Assembly (NCBI GenBank): GCA_050258815.1
Contig: JBLMZM010000048.1
Span: 1 to 36,113, forward strand
Direction of reading: 5' to 3'
Source: JAAXKN01 sp050258815
GTDB lineage: Bacteria > Bacteroidota > Ignavibacteria > Ignavibacteriales > SURF-24
Length of the DNA: 36,113 bases
Part shown: positions 15,401-24,084 of the stretch, piece by piece
Numbering within the stretch: position 1 is the stretch's first letter
How the letters are laid out: every line of letters begins with the position of its first letter
Notes under the pieces: generated by a model
What the model was told of the DNA's origin: nothing
The model's input: only the letters and a program-made list of their open reading frames with translations
Databases searched by the model: none
Program-made: the position numbers and the translations under genes

Positions 15401-16496
15401 AGATCCAACACTGCGCCTTTCAGTGCCTTCTACTCCTGTAGCAATTGACTCTATAAACCATAGTCCGTTGGCAAAGGCTGTTCAGCTTAAGGCCCTGTCG
15501 AAGACCAAAATTGACGGTTCGGTAAGAAATGCCGACGGCAGCCTAAACACGGGATTTAACGGAGACGGAGTAGTTACCGTATTTGATTCAGAACGCCTGG
15601 TTCCGCTCAAGGATCTGGGTGACTATCCTATTACGGTTCAGGGCGGCCTGCTCTTCCGCGGAAGAGTGTCAATAACCAACGGGCGGTTCTCGACCGAGTT
15701 TATGGTTCCTAAGGATATTTCATATGAAAACAAGAATGGCAAAGTAGTTGCCTATGTATCCAGTAATAATGCAGACGGCGTCGGTTTTACGAAAAATATT
15801 ATTGTAGGCGGGACAGATTCAAGCATAGTAAATGATAACAAGGGTCCCCAGATAAATATTTCCTTTGACGGTGCCCCTGCGGGTGCTGCTTACCTGGTAA
15901 ACCCTAATTCTGTCCTGGATGTAAAACTTTCGGATGAAACTGGCCTGAACACTACCGGTACGGGAATTGGACACAAGATAACGGCAATATTAAACGGCAA
16001 CGAAAACTCCCCGATTGACCTTTCAAATACCTTTGTCGGGGATATGAATGCGGGGGGCAAAACGGGTGTTGCCACGTATAAATTTAATGGTCTTGAATTT
16101 GGAGATTATAAGATACAGGTTAGGGCATGGGATATTTTCAATAATTCATCTACAGCCGAAGAGAACTTTACTGTAGTTGACGGAAGTGACCTGGTTATCC
16201 GCGACGTTCTTAATTACCCTAACCCATTTAGCTCAAGTACTACATTTACCTTCCAGCGGAATCAATACAGTAAACCTGTTGATATTAAGATAAAAGTATA
16301 TACTGTTGCAGGAAGGATGATTAAGGAAATCGAAAATTTCAATAATAGTGACGCTTTTGTAAGGATAGACTGGGATGGCAGGGACCACGATGGCAATATG
16401 CTTGCCAATGGTGTATATCTTTATAAAATAATAGTAAAAAGTACAGACGACCAGTTTAAGCAGGAAGTCCTTGGAAAACTGGCAGTAGTAAGATAA
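12480..16496 (+). CDS. porU: T9SS sortase PorU (C25 gingipain-like peptidase)
   Basis: Probable surface sortase of the type IX secretion system, which removes the C-terminal sorting domain of cargo and joins cargo to lipopolysaccharide. I start it at ATG 12480 (1338 residues), because this places the signal peptide MKSKYSIAILFFIIFSTPLLAG at the N-terminus; an ATG 6 codons upstream is possible. The C25 domain (about 620-990) has the catalytic pair H854 in NWVGHGNPEVWAHE and C888 in TAATCDFGRFD, plus YVLLFGDGDYDYK. A C-terminal FlgD/sorting-type domain begins at NYPNPF (1245-1250). PorV follows directly, as expected for the PorU-PorV attachment complex. Another exported C25 peptidase is the main alternative, but the PorV neighbour argues for PorU. 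Confidence 0.87.
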   Translation: MKSKYSIAILFFIIFSTPLLAGQDIKIITSNSSYLLLEYTPVYTDTSDVTIDNQVYKKIRVLEGAIFSPEKTGMPAIPVRRFSIGVPGEFGNTIQVVSSDYREIQGRIAPVATQRLNDGLLTDVYKLSENYNTYQAGDIASFGDYGLTRDLPMQVVNLSPVQYDVQRGVIRLYKRIVVRVNFAAAKSLAQNKISDGLLDGIVLNYDVAKNWISRNTRLKKTIANSVLAAGRWFRFEAPDEGIYKLTPAILTSIGINPATVDPKTIKIYNNGGKVLPETVSAPRPDDLVENATYLYKPQDDGKFNEGDYILFYGRGISFWDVDSLRGQVVRNYHTYSKSNYYWLTFGNGTAKRTRETASLQQAPDLVQNTTQAFASWQEDKYKLLSSGRYYLGDQFSEITPSRPYMTSLTGIVPGSRVRYKFSLVNKSEYTATFSIQENSTPIYSGYLTGVGVGQMEEPQNENFDNLVDSASYQSALPDDKSVLKFTYKPYPGSVSDGYLDYFEIYYTRQMQALSDQLMFFSADMNGVVEFKLNGFSTSDIKVFNVSNYADVSLVSGAAVNGGECTFRANTVRKNLSKYLAVSPNAYKSPSGFVEMGNSNLHGSASQGKFIIITHKNFLDEANRLKSYRESQSRFKMSTVVTDVSQIYNEFSCGMTDVSAIRNYIKYAYDNWSVKPEYVLLFGDGDYDYKNVEGKNQNFVIPYESAESFRYMDSYASDDFYTLVSGDDDIVDLAIGRITVTTPEEAANSVNKIIAYENQGQSETADPAQSRLWRNLITLVADDGYTSKEWEGNLHTPQSEKLSNEIIPASFDQNKIYLAEYPTVLTATGRRKPDVNKAIVNAINDGTLIMNWVGHGNPEVWAHEYVFDKAITIPQLVNNKYFFLTAATCDFGRFDMPGVQSSTELMLLKPDGGSIGTLTACRTVFSDQNAALNEAFYSRLFIKDSTGYIRPIGKSYYSMKMVRNGTNDLKYLLFGDPTLRLSVPSTPVAIDSINHSPLAKAVQLKALSKTKIDGSVRNADGSLNTGFNGDGVVTVFDSERLVPLKDLGDYPITVQGGLLFRGRVSITNGRFSTEFMVPKDISYENKNGKVVAYVSSNNADGVGFTKNIIVGGTDSSIVNDNKGPQINISFDGAPAGAAYLVNPNSVLDVKLSDETGLNTTGTGIGHKITAILNGNENSPIDLSNTFVGDMNAGGKTGVATYKFNGLEFGDYKIQVRAWDIFNNSSTAEENFTVVDGSDLVIRDVLNYPNPFSSSTTFTFQRNQYSKPVDIKIKVYTVAGRMIKEIENFNNSDAFVRIDWDGRDHDGNMLANGVYLYKIIVKSTDDQFKQEVLGKLAVVR

Positions 16497-16574
16497 TAAA
16501 CCGGACTTATTCATATAAGTATATAAATAACCATAAAACAATAAGAAAGTAAGTATTAGAATAAATTATTTTCT

Positions 16575-16579
16575 GGAGG
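16575..16579 (+). promoter_or_regulatory. ribosome binding site of porV
   Basis: GGAGG lies 5 bases before ATG 16585. Strong for this window, in contrast to porU, which has none; it may allow PorV to be made in excess of PorU. Confidence 0.55.
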
Positions 16580-16584
16580 AAAAG

Positions 16585-17745
16585 ATGAAAGTCATTTCAA
16601 GGCTCGTACTGCTTTGTGCAGTAATTTTAGGGATAAGCAGAACTACATTTGCACAGGGTGGCGAGACTGCTGTACCATTCCTTCTGCTTGCTCCTGATTC
16701 AAGAGCCGGCGGTATAGGTGAATCAGGTTCAGGTTTGGCTGATAACTCGGCTGCAATTTTCTGGAATCCTGCCGGTATTGCGTTCCTTAGCGGTACCGAA
16801 CTGAGCATTACACACAGTAACTGGCTGCCTCAGTTCAAGCTGGATCTGTTCTACGATTATCTCACATACAGGCAATATATACCTGAGCTTGACGGAAGCA
16901 TTACCTCAAGCATTACTTATATGAACTTCGGCGAATTTGTCAGAACAGGTGAAACCGACCCGACAGAACTTGGCCGTTTCCATTCGTTCGACGCCGCCCT
17001 GACACTCGGTTATGCAACCAAACTTTCACCCGATTGGGGCCTGGGATTGAACTTCAGGTTGATCCACAGCAGACTTTCAGGAGAGATGAAAGTCGGTGAA
17101 CAGCTGGGCGATGGCAGTGCAACAACTGTCAGTTTTGACCTTGCTGCAATGTGGAGGCCAAGAAGCCTGGAAATTCCTTTTACGGGTGAAGACATAGGCA
17201 ACAGGTTCAGCGTGGGTGTTAATATCAGCAACATCGGCCCAAAGATCTATTACATCAATAAGGATCAGGCAGATCCCATTCCTACCAACTTCCGCCTTGG
17301 GTTTGCTTATAAGATTATGGACGATGAATACAATTCATTGATCTACACACTCGACTTCAGCAAACTGCTAGTAAGCCATAAGGCAGTAAAAGACGACTTC
17401 TATAAGGCTATGTTTACATCATGGGGCGATCAGCCTATGAGTGAAGAACTGAAGAGCGTGGTTTCGTCAATGGGACTTGAATACGTCTATGGTCAGCCGG
17501 GCGATTATCAGTTTGCAATCAGGTCTGGTTTCTTCTATGAAGATCCTAACTATGGTAACAGAAAGTTTGTGACCCTGGGAGCCGGAATCCGTTATGATAT
17601 GTATGGTTTTGACTTCAGCTACATTACAACTTCAGTATTTAAGGGCGGTGAAAACCATCCGCTGTCAGATACATTAAGATTCACACTGCTAATAGGCTGG
17701 GGATCAGCTCCTTCACAAAATAAAGGTTTACCTCGCGGGATTTAA
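16585..17745 (+). CDS. porV: T9SS outer-membrane protein PorV
   Basis: A 386-residue outer-membrane beta-barrel of the FadL-like PorV/PorQ group. PorV collects cargo from the T9SS translocon by its sorting domain and passes it to PorU. There is a signal peptide (residues 1-23, cleaved after TFAQ), then the characteristic FLLLAPDSRAGGIGESG and NSAAIFWNPAGIAFL motifs near the N-terminus. Alternating hydrophobic strands run to the C-terminus. It lies 88 bases after porU and 4 bases before the next gene, which encodes a probable T9SS cargo, so the three are likely cotranscribed. Confidence 0.88.
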   Translation: MKVISRLVLLCAVILGISRTTFAQGGETAVPFLLLAPDSRAGGIGESGSGLADNSAAIFWNPAGIAFLSGTELSITHSNWLPQFKLDLFYDYLTYRQYIPELDGSITSSITYMNFGEFVRTGETDPTELGRFHSFDAALTLGYATKLSPDWGLGLNFRLIHSRLSGEMKVGEQLGDGSATTVSFDLAAMWRPRSLEIPFTGEDIGNRFSVGVNISNIGPKIYYINKDQADPIPTNFRLGFAYKIMDDEYNSLIYTLDFSKLLVSHKAVKDDFYKAMFTSWGDQPMSEELKSVVSSMGLEYVYGQPGDYQFAIRSGFFYEDPNYGNRKFVTLGAGIRYDMYGFDFSYITTSVFKGGENHPLSDTLRFTLLIGWGSAPSQNKGLPRGI

Positions 17746-17749
17746 ATAA

Positions 17750-20700
17750 ATGCAGAAAAAAATATTCGTATTCCTGATATCTGTTATATGTTTGGGCAGT
17801 CTATCTGCCCAAACATTTAATGTAAGGAGCAGTCTGTATAAAAATACTGTTCCTGATGTTAAAAAGTCGCCCGATTCATTGAGGATTCTGGCGGTAATGG
17901 TCGATTTTCAGGTAGAAAAACCTGAAGATGCGGCAACCGTGGGCAACGGTAAGTTTGGAACCATGTACAGCACAAACTACGGCACCAGGATTCTTGATCC
18001 GCTGCCTCATGATAAAAATTATTTTGCCCTCCACCTGGAGTTTGCAAAAAACTACTTCAGGACGGTTTCCAACGGTAAACTTAATATTACCTATAATGTC
18101 CTTCCTGATACTTTTACGGTTTCAAAGAAAATGCGCGACTATTCGCCGGCAGGCAACTCGCAGGATTTGAGTCCTCTTAGTGCTTTTGCAAGTGAAGTAT
18201 GGACTAAAGTTAAAGCCGCATATCCCGGCATTAATTTCAGTTCATATGATGTTTTTACCATCTTTCATGCGGGAGTAGGCCGGGATGTTACGCTGCCAGG
18301 CAGCTTCGGGAATGAAAGGGATCTGCCTTCGGTATATCTGGGTGACGCCCAGATCAGGAGTACTTTAACCGATCTTTCCGGAATGCCCCTTAACAGGGAA
18401 GGCAAATACAATTCCATGATTGTTCCGGAAACTGAAAGCAGGGAAATAAAAGATATTACCGATGCCGTAAACCTGCTGCAGATATCCATAAACGGACTCA
18501 TTGCGGCAAACATCGGCAGTCATATCGGACTTCCCGATCTGTTTGACACAAAGACAGGTTTAAGTGCAATTGGCCGTTTTGGTTTAATGGATGGACAGGC
18601 AATCTTTACCTACAGCGGCCTGTTTCCGCCTGAACCCTCTCCCTGGGAGAAGATCAGGCTTGGTTGGGCCGAACCGGTAGTATTGAATAATACGGAAAAC
18701 AGACCGGTTAATCTGACGGCCTTAAGGGCCGCAGGACTTAGTGACACGGTAATAGTTAAGATACCAATCAACTCTTCGGAATACTATCTGGTTGAAAACA
18801 GGGCAAGAGATGCACAGAAAAACGGTGCGGTTGTAACCTATGTTACGGGAACAGATACTCTGACCAAAGTATTTCCCAGGGACACTACGGGGTTCTATTA
18901 TTACAGCGCTGATTCCATCAGCGGTGTTGTTATAAAAGTTGATGAATATGACTGGGCTGTACCGGGTAACGGTATAGTAATCTGGCATATTGATGATAAA
19001 GTTATAAATGAGAAAATTGCATCCAACCAGATAAATACGGACAAGTTCAGACGCGGTGTGGATGTTGAAGAAGCAGACGGAGTACAGGATATAGGGGAAA
19101 AATTTCTTACAGTTTTTGGTGATGAGGTAATTGGAGAGGGAACCGATCAGGATTTCTGGTATAAGTCCAATCCCGCAAAGCTTTATAAGAACAGGTTCTC
19201 ATGGGATACGCAGCCTTCTGCTTTGACCAATACAGGCGCCAGCAGTCTTATTACAATGAGCGGTTTTTCGGATATTGCAAACAGAATGACTTTTAGCCTC
19301 AGCTTTGGCGATTCACTGCTTAAGCCATTGGCTTCGGCAAAAATTTCTTCCAATGGAATAATAAAGAATCTTACGGTTCCAACCGGTGCCGGAAGCCGTT
19401 TTGCAGTTTCAGGCAGAACTTTGCTCAGGTTTGATAATAAAGGGAACATAACCGATTCAGTTTCCGGTTTTTCGATCTTTAAGCCTGCTGCGGTTACCAT
19501 CAATAATACTGAGTATGTTGTTGGTGCCGATTCAAACAAACTTAATGTTTACATGAATAACGGTACAGCAAAGTTTACGGGTTCTCAGACTATTGCCGAA
19601 AAGATTACGGCTGTTCCTGTAATTACTGCAAATGCCGGCGGACAGGCACAGATCTTAGTCGGCACTGAAAAGGGCCGTATACTGTTCTTTACACCGGGAG
19701 AGCTTCCCTCGGCCAATCCTGTCCTTATAAAAGAAGAAAGCCTTAGTCAGCCTGGTGAAGCAATAGTAAGCATTGCTGCAGACGGAATAAGCTATTCGGT
19801 AGTATACAGGACCATAGGCCTGGATAACAGGCCGGTTTACAGGGTTTCTGACCCGCTGCGGAAGGAATTTACCATTGCATTTCCTGTACGTAAATTAGTA
19901 CTGACAAAAGACAGAAACGGGAATTATGTAGATGTTGTTCTTAGTGAGAACAACCTGTTTTCAGTTGTTTCAGGCGAGAGCCTGTTGAAGCAGATAGACC
20001 TGGGCGGAACTGATACTGTTCCATCTTTTTCTGTTGGCGACATCAGGCAGGATGGTGAAAACTATATAGTCTTCTCACACGGTAAATATATCGAAGCACG
20101 TAACCTGCAGGGAGCTTCTGCCGATAACTTTCCGGTTAAGGATCCGCTGGATAGTGTCTTTACTGCAACCCCGCTTTTATATGCCGCACAGGGCAGCAAT
20201 TATACTGAAGTAGTTGCCGCAACCAGGGATGGCAGGGTAATGGGGATTAACGGAACAACGGGCAAAATCATATCCGGATTTCCGGTTTCTTCAGGAGCAC
20301 GCCTAAGCGGAAATCCCGTGCTGTTTAATTTCGCAGGAAAGATTGCCCTTGCTTTAGTTACAGCAACTAATTATTTCTATTCCTGGACCATCGACAGATC
20401 GGAAGGCACTTTATACTGGGCAGATGAAAATGGCAGTAATACGAATACATCGTTTGCAGGCCAGGCTGCATATACAAACCGTCAAACAGCTTTCATGCCC
20501 AAAGAGAGGGCATATAACTGGCCTAACCCGGTTTACGGCGGACAGACAAACATCAGATATTTTGTATCCGAAGATGCTAAGATAAACATCAGGATCTTTG
20601 ATCTGGCGGGAGACCTTGTTGCGGAGCTAAGCGACAACGCCCGCGGCGGATTCGACAACGAAACTGTCTGGAATGTCGGCTCCGTTCAGAGCGGGGTTTA

Positions 20701-20776
20701 TTATGCAAGAATTGAAGCTACCGGGGTGACCGGTAAATCGGAAAACAGCACTATTAAAATAGCCGTGATTAAATAA
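17750..20776 (+). CDS. M6-like metalloprotease homologue with lost active site, T9SS cargo
   Basis: A 1008-residue exported protein with signal peptide MQKKIFVFLISVICLGSLSA. Residues about 40-480 resemble the M6 (immune inhibitor A) family: LRILAVMVDFQ, then YFRTVSNGKLNITYNVLP, and later IGLPDLFDT...GRFGLMDGQ. The expected HExxH before GLPD is replaced by ANIGS (253-257), so both zinc-binding histidines and the catalytic glutamate are missing, while the structural GLPDLFD and LMDG are kept. The middle (about 530-900) looks like beta-propeller repeats. A sorting-type domain begins at NWPNPVYGG (from 923) and ends IKIAVIK. The gene starts 4 bases after porV, so it is likely cotranscribed. A binding or structural role in surface assembly is more plausible than proteolysis; that is inference. 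Confidence 0.8.
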   Translation: MQKKIFVFLISVICLGSLSAQTFNVRSSLYKNTVPDVKKSPDSLRILAVMVDFQVEKPEDAATVGNGKFGTMYSTNYGTRILDPLPHDKNYFALHLEFAKNYFRTVSNGKLNITYNVLPDTFTVSKKMRDYSPAGNSQDLSPLSAFASEVWTKVKAAYPGINFSSYDVFTIFHAGVGRDVTLPGSFGNERDLPSVYLGDAQIRSTLTDLSGMPLNREGKYNSMIVPETESREIKDITDAVNLLQISINGLIAANIGSHIGLPDLFDTKTGLSAIGRFGLMDGQAIFTYSGLFPPEPSPWEKIRLGWAEPVVLNNTENRPVNLTALRAAGLSDTVIVKIPINSSEYYLVENRARDAQKNGAVVTYVTGTDTLTKVFPRDTTGFYYYSADSISGVVIKVDEYDWAVPGNGIVIWHIDDKVINEKIASNQINTDKFRRGVDVEEADGVQDIGEKFLTVFGDEVIGEGTDQDFWYKSNPAKLYKNRFSWDTQPSALTNTGASSLITMSGFSDIANRMTFSLSFGDSLLKPLASAKISSNGIIKNLTVPTGAGSRFAVSGRTLLRFDNKGNITDSVSGFSIFKPAAVTINNTEYVVGADSNKLNVYMNNGTAKFTGSQTIAEKITAVPVITANAGGQAQILVGTEKGRILFFTPGELPSANPVLIKEESLSQPGEAIVSIAADGISYSVVYRTIGLDNRPVYRVSDPLRKEFTIAFPVRKLVLTKDRNGNYVDVVLSENNLFSVVSGESLLKQIDLGGTDTVPSFSVGDIRQDGENYIVFSHGKYIEARNLQGASADNFPVKDPLDSVFTATPLLYAAQGSNYTEVVAATRDGRVMGINGTTGKIISGFPVSSGARLSGNPVLFNFAGKIALALVTATNYFYSWTIDRSEGTLYWADENGSNTNTSFAGQAAYTNRQTAFMPKERAYNWPNPVYGGQTNIRYFVSEDAKINIRIFDLAGDLVAELSDNARGGFDNETVWNVGSVQSGVYYARIEATGVTGKSENSTIKIAVIK

Positions 20777-20817
20777 AATCATCCCGGTTTTTCTGTTCCC
20801 GGTTGAAATTATATTTT

Positions 20818-20845
20818 CCCTGGGTCCTGTATTATGGATCCAGGG
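20818..20845 (+). other. hairpin after the M6-like gene
   Basis: CCCTGGGTCC (20818-20827) and GGATCCAGGG (20836-20845) pair over 10 bp with one G-U. No T-run follows, so it may be a 3'-end stabiliser or weak terminator. Confidence 0.4.
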
Positions 20846-20977
20846 AATCCTCATATTTTCATGGTATGCTTAACAGGTACAAATTATCCTGCTGTTTGAT
20901 TCCGGTAATATTTTTAGATTGGGACCTCATTTTCATAATTCTTAAATAGTTTAGTTATTCACTTAAATTATACTCAA

Positions 20978-23900
20978 ATGAAAAGATTTTTTGGGATTAT
21001 ACTCGGCCTCGTTATTTTATTCAGCAGAGTTTCATTGGCTCAGTTCACAGAGTTCCACCCGGAATTAAACTGGCTGACGCTCAAGGGGAAACACGTTCAG
21101 GTCCATTATCACGAAGAAACGGAAAGAACCGCACGTGCTATCCTTAAGATAGCAGATGAAGTCTGGGAACCCATTACCTCACTTTACCAGTATGAACCGG
21201 AAACCGTTCATTTTGTAGTAAAGGATATAGACGATTATTCGAATGGTGCCACTTACTTTTTCGATAATAAGATAGAAATCTGGTCATCAGCGCTCGATTT
21301 TGACCTGAGAGGCTCACACAACTGGCTGAGAAACGTTATCTCACATGAGTTTACTCACATGGTTCAGATACAGGCCTCGCTGAAACTGGGAAGAACACTG
21401 CCTGCTGTATATCTTCAGTTTTTAAATTATGAGGACAAACGCAGACCCGATATACTTTATGGTTTCCCCAATGTCATTGCCTCGTATCCTCTGGCAACAA
21501 TAAACGTTCCTGCCTGGTTTGCCGAAGGAACTGCACAGTATATGAGAAAGGAATTTAACTACGATAACTGGGATTCCCACAGGGATATGATACTGCGCAG
21601 CTACGCACTTGACGGCAATATGCTGACATGGAATCAGATGGGGGAATTCAGCAAGACTAGTCTCGGTAACGAATCTGTTTATAATTCAGGTTTTGCACTT
21701 ACAAAGTATATTGCACAAAAGTATGGTGAAGATAAACTCAGGAGGATCAGTCAGGCTCTTGGCAGCTTGAAAAATTTTACAATCGATGCTGCATTTAAGG
21801 ATGTGCTTGGAAAGTCGGGTGACGAGGTCTATGATGAATGGAAAGATTATATTACAAAGGATTACAGTAAAAGGATTGCGGATGTAAAAACAAATCAGGT
21901 TACCGGCAATGCTGTTGCTGAAACCGGATTTGGAAATTTCTATCCGGTGTTTTCTGAAGACGGCACGAAAATAATTTACATCTCCAACAAGGGAGGAGAT
22001 TATTTCAGCCCCTCCAACGTGTACATGTATGACATGAACACAAAAGAAGAAAAAATGATAACCGCAAATGTAAGGTCAGCAGTCAGCTGGATTCACGGAC
22101 AAAATAAGATAGTTTATGCCAAACTGAGCGAAGATAATCCATCATGGACAAATATTCATGATCTTTACATTTATGACCTGGATAGCAAGGAGGAAAAAAG
22201 GATAACACACGGATTAAGGACTACCCAGCCTTTTACTTCAAATGACGGTAGCAAAATAGCCTTTGTTTTCCAGAAGGATGGAACTTCAAATATAGGAATT
22301 GTTGATATCACAGGCAGCAGCTTTAAGCGCCTTACTTTTTTTGAAAACGGCGAACAGGTATATAATCCTAAATTCTCCAACGACGATCAGCTGATTGCCT
22401 TTGATTATTCTTATTCAAACGGAAGGGACATTGCCGCCGTAAAACCTGACGGATCAGGTTTTGGTTATCTTATTCAGACCAAGGCCGATGAGCGCAACCC
22501 TTATTTTGGCAAAGACGGCAAGCTCTATTACAGCAGTGATGAAAGCGGGATATTTAACCTCTATTCACTCGATCTGAAGACAAAGGAGAGCGAACAGCTC
22601 ACTAATGTTACCGGCGGCGCTTTTATGCCGGCTGTTAATGCAAACGGGGATATCGCTTATGCCGGGTATGTTTCCACAGGTTACAAGATATTCTTTATTA
22701 ACAGGGATGAACAGAAAAAAGTTGACCCTTTGAAAAGATACCAGAAACTGGATAACCCTCCTTTGAGTGCTGATAAATCCAATGGAGATATACACAATTT
22801 CGGGATTAACAATCTTATTGAGTATGACGATAACAAACTGCCCGACACAGAAAGCGAAAAATACAAGGGCTCTTTTACAAAAGTCACCTTTTTCCCGTTC
22901 ATCAGGTACGACAACTATACGACTTCAAACAAAGTGGCAGACAAAATAAAACCGGGTGTTTATGTTACTTCAAGCGACATGCTTGACCGGTTTTCCTTTT
23001 TTGCAGGTGCCTCAATAAACAAAAAACTGGAACGTGACCTGTTCCTCAATTTTAATTACAGGAATAAGCTTCCAATACTTTTCGGACTTGGAATAAAGCC
23101 TGAACTCTCACTGGAACTGTATAATGTAACAAGGGCCGCGAATACCGATCTGATATTGGATGAATACACAAATGAAAAAATGCCCATTGACGTTACTTAT
23201 AATTTGTTTGAAATGGACCTGGCCGCAAAACACAGAATATTTGCCCGGGGTAATGAGGTTGAATTCAGGTTTATATACAGCACTTATACCAGTACTCTCG
23301 GGAGCTTTATCTACCCTGGTACAACGGACATGCTGGTGCAGAAATCGAACGATACTTACCTGATCGGAAGAAACTTCCAGGTAAAATTCAGGCATGAAAT
23401 AGATCTCCCTTATATCGATTCGGATATCAATCCTATAGGCAGGGAAGTTGAGCTGCAGTATAACTATGAGTTCAATAAGTTTAATATCAACAACAAATAT
23501 ACGGTTGAAGACGGCATACTGAAATCACTTTATGACAATTTTGATTTCCAGAGGGTAGAACTCAACTGGAAGGAGCATATGCCTCTATGGAAGGGCCATA
23601 CGCTTACGGCACAGTTCAGAGGAGCCTCTATACTGAACAGCATGCCTGACACTACGGATTTCTTTGACTTTTATCTGGGCGGACTTGTAGGCATGAAGAG
23701 CTATCCGTTCTACGCCGTCAGCGGGAAACACCTCGGGTGGCTGAATCTAACTTATAGATTCCCCCTGTTAAAAAACATCGATTACAGGATGGGATTCCTT
23801 TACCTGGACAAAATATTCCTTTCAGTATTTGGCGATATGGGTAATGCATGGGAAGGTAAGATGCCTTCTGTCAGTGACTTTAAAAAGGGTGCCGGCGCCG

Positions 23901-24064
23901 AAATCAGGCTTAAACTTAATTCATTTTATATGTTCCCGACCAGCGTTTTCTTCAGTGCTGCCTATGCTTTCGACCGTGCCGACAGGATAATCAGAGACGA
24001 GCTTATCAGGTACGGCAAGGAATGGCAGTTCTATGGCGGTATTTTGTTTGATTTTGGTTTCTAA
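20978..24064 (+). CDS. gluzincin peptidase / beta-propeller / outer-membrane barrel fusion
   Basis: A 1028-residue envelope protein with signal peptide MKRFFGIILGLVILFSRVSLA. Residues about 30-290 form a peptidase MA-like gluzincin domain with an intact zinc site: H123-E124-x2-H127 in SHEFTHMVQ and the third ligand E183 in PAWFAEGTAQYM. Residues about 310-610 are TolB/PD40-like propeller repeats (e.g. FSEDGTKIIYISNKGG, KFSNDDQLIAFDYSYSNGRD). The last ~390 residues alternate like an outer-membrane barrel; GGLVGMKSYPF (901-911) resembles the Omp85 RGF/RGY loop motif, GDMGNAWEG and KGAGAEIRLKL are BamA-like, and the chain ends in F. A peptidase tethered to its own barrel, surface or periplasm facing, is the likely arrangement. 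Its substrate is unknown. Confidence 0.8.
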   Translation: MKRFFGIILGLVILFSRVSLAQFTEFHPELNWLTLKGKHVQVHYHEETERTARAILKIADEVWEPITSLYQYEPETVHFVVKDIDDYSNGATYFFDNKIEIWSSALDFDLRGSHNWLRNVISHEFTHMVQIQASLKLGRTLPAVYLQFLNYEDKRRPDILYGFPNVIASYPLATINVPAWFAEGTAQYMRKEFNYDNWDSHRDMILRSYALDGNMLTWNQMGEFSKTSLGNESVYNSGFALTKYIAQKYGEDKLRRISQALGSLKNFTIDAAFKDVLGKSGDEVYDEWKDYITKDYSKRIADVKTNQVTGNAVAETGFGNFYPVFSEDGTKIIYISNKGGDYFSPSNVYMYDMNTKEEKMITANVRSAVSWIHGQNKIVYAKLSEDNPSWTNIHDLYIYDLDSKEEKRITHGLRTTQPFTSNDGSKIAFVFQKDGTSNIGIVDITGSSFKRLTFFENGEQVYNPKFSNDDQLIAFDYSYSNGRDIAAVKPDGSGFGYLIQTKADERNPYFGKDGKLYYSSDESGIFNLYSLDLKTKESEQLTNVTGGAFMPAVNANGDIAYAGYVSTGYKIFFINRDEQKKVDPLKRYQKLDNPPLSADKSNGDIHNFGINNLIEYDDNKLPDTESEKYKGSFTKVTFFPFIRYDNYTTSNKVADKIKPGVYVTSSDMLDRFSFFAGASINKKLERDLFLNFNYRNKLPILFGLGIKPELSLELYNVTRAANTDLILDEYTNEKMPIDVTYNLFEMDLAAKHRIFARGNEVEFRFIYSTYTSTLGSFIYPGTTDMLVQKSNDTYLIGRNFQVKFRHEIDLPYIDSDINPIGREVELQYNYEFNKFNINNKYTVEDGILKSLYDNFDFQRVELNWKEHMPLWKGHTLTAQFRGASILNSMPDTTDFFDFYLGGLVGMKSYPFYAVSGKHLGWLNLTYRFPLLKNIDYRMGFLYLDKIFLSVFGDMGNAWEGKMPSVSDFKKGAGAEIRLKLNSFYMFPTSVFFSAAYAFDRADRIIRDELIRYGKEWQFYGGILFDFGF

Positions 24065-24084
24065 TTAAAAAATAGGAGTTTATC

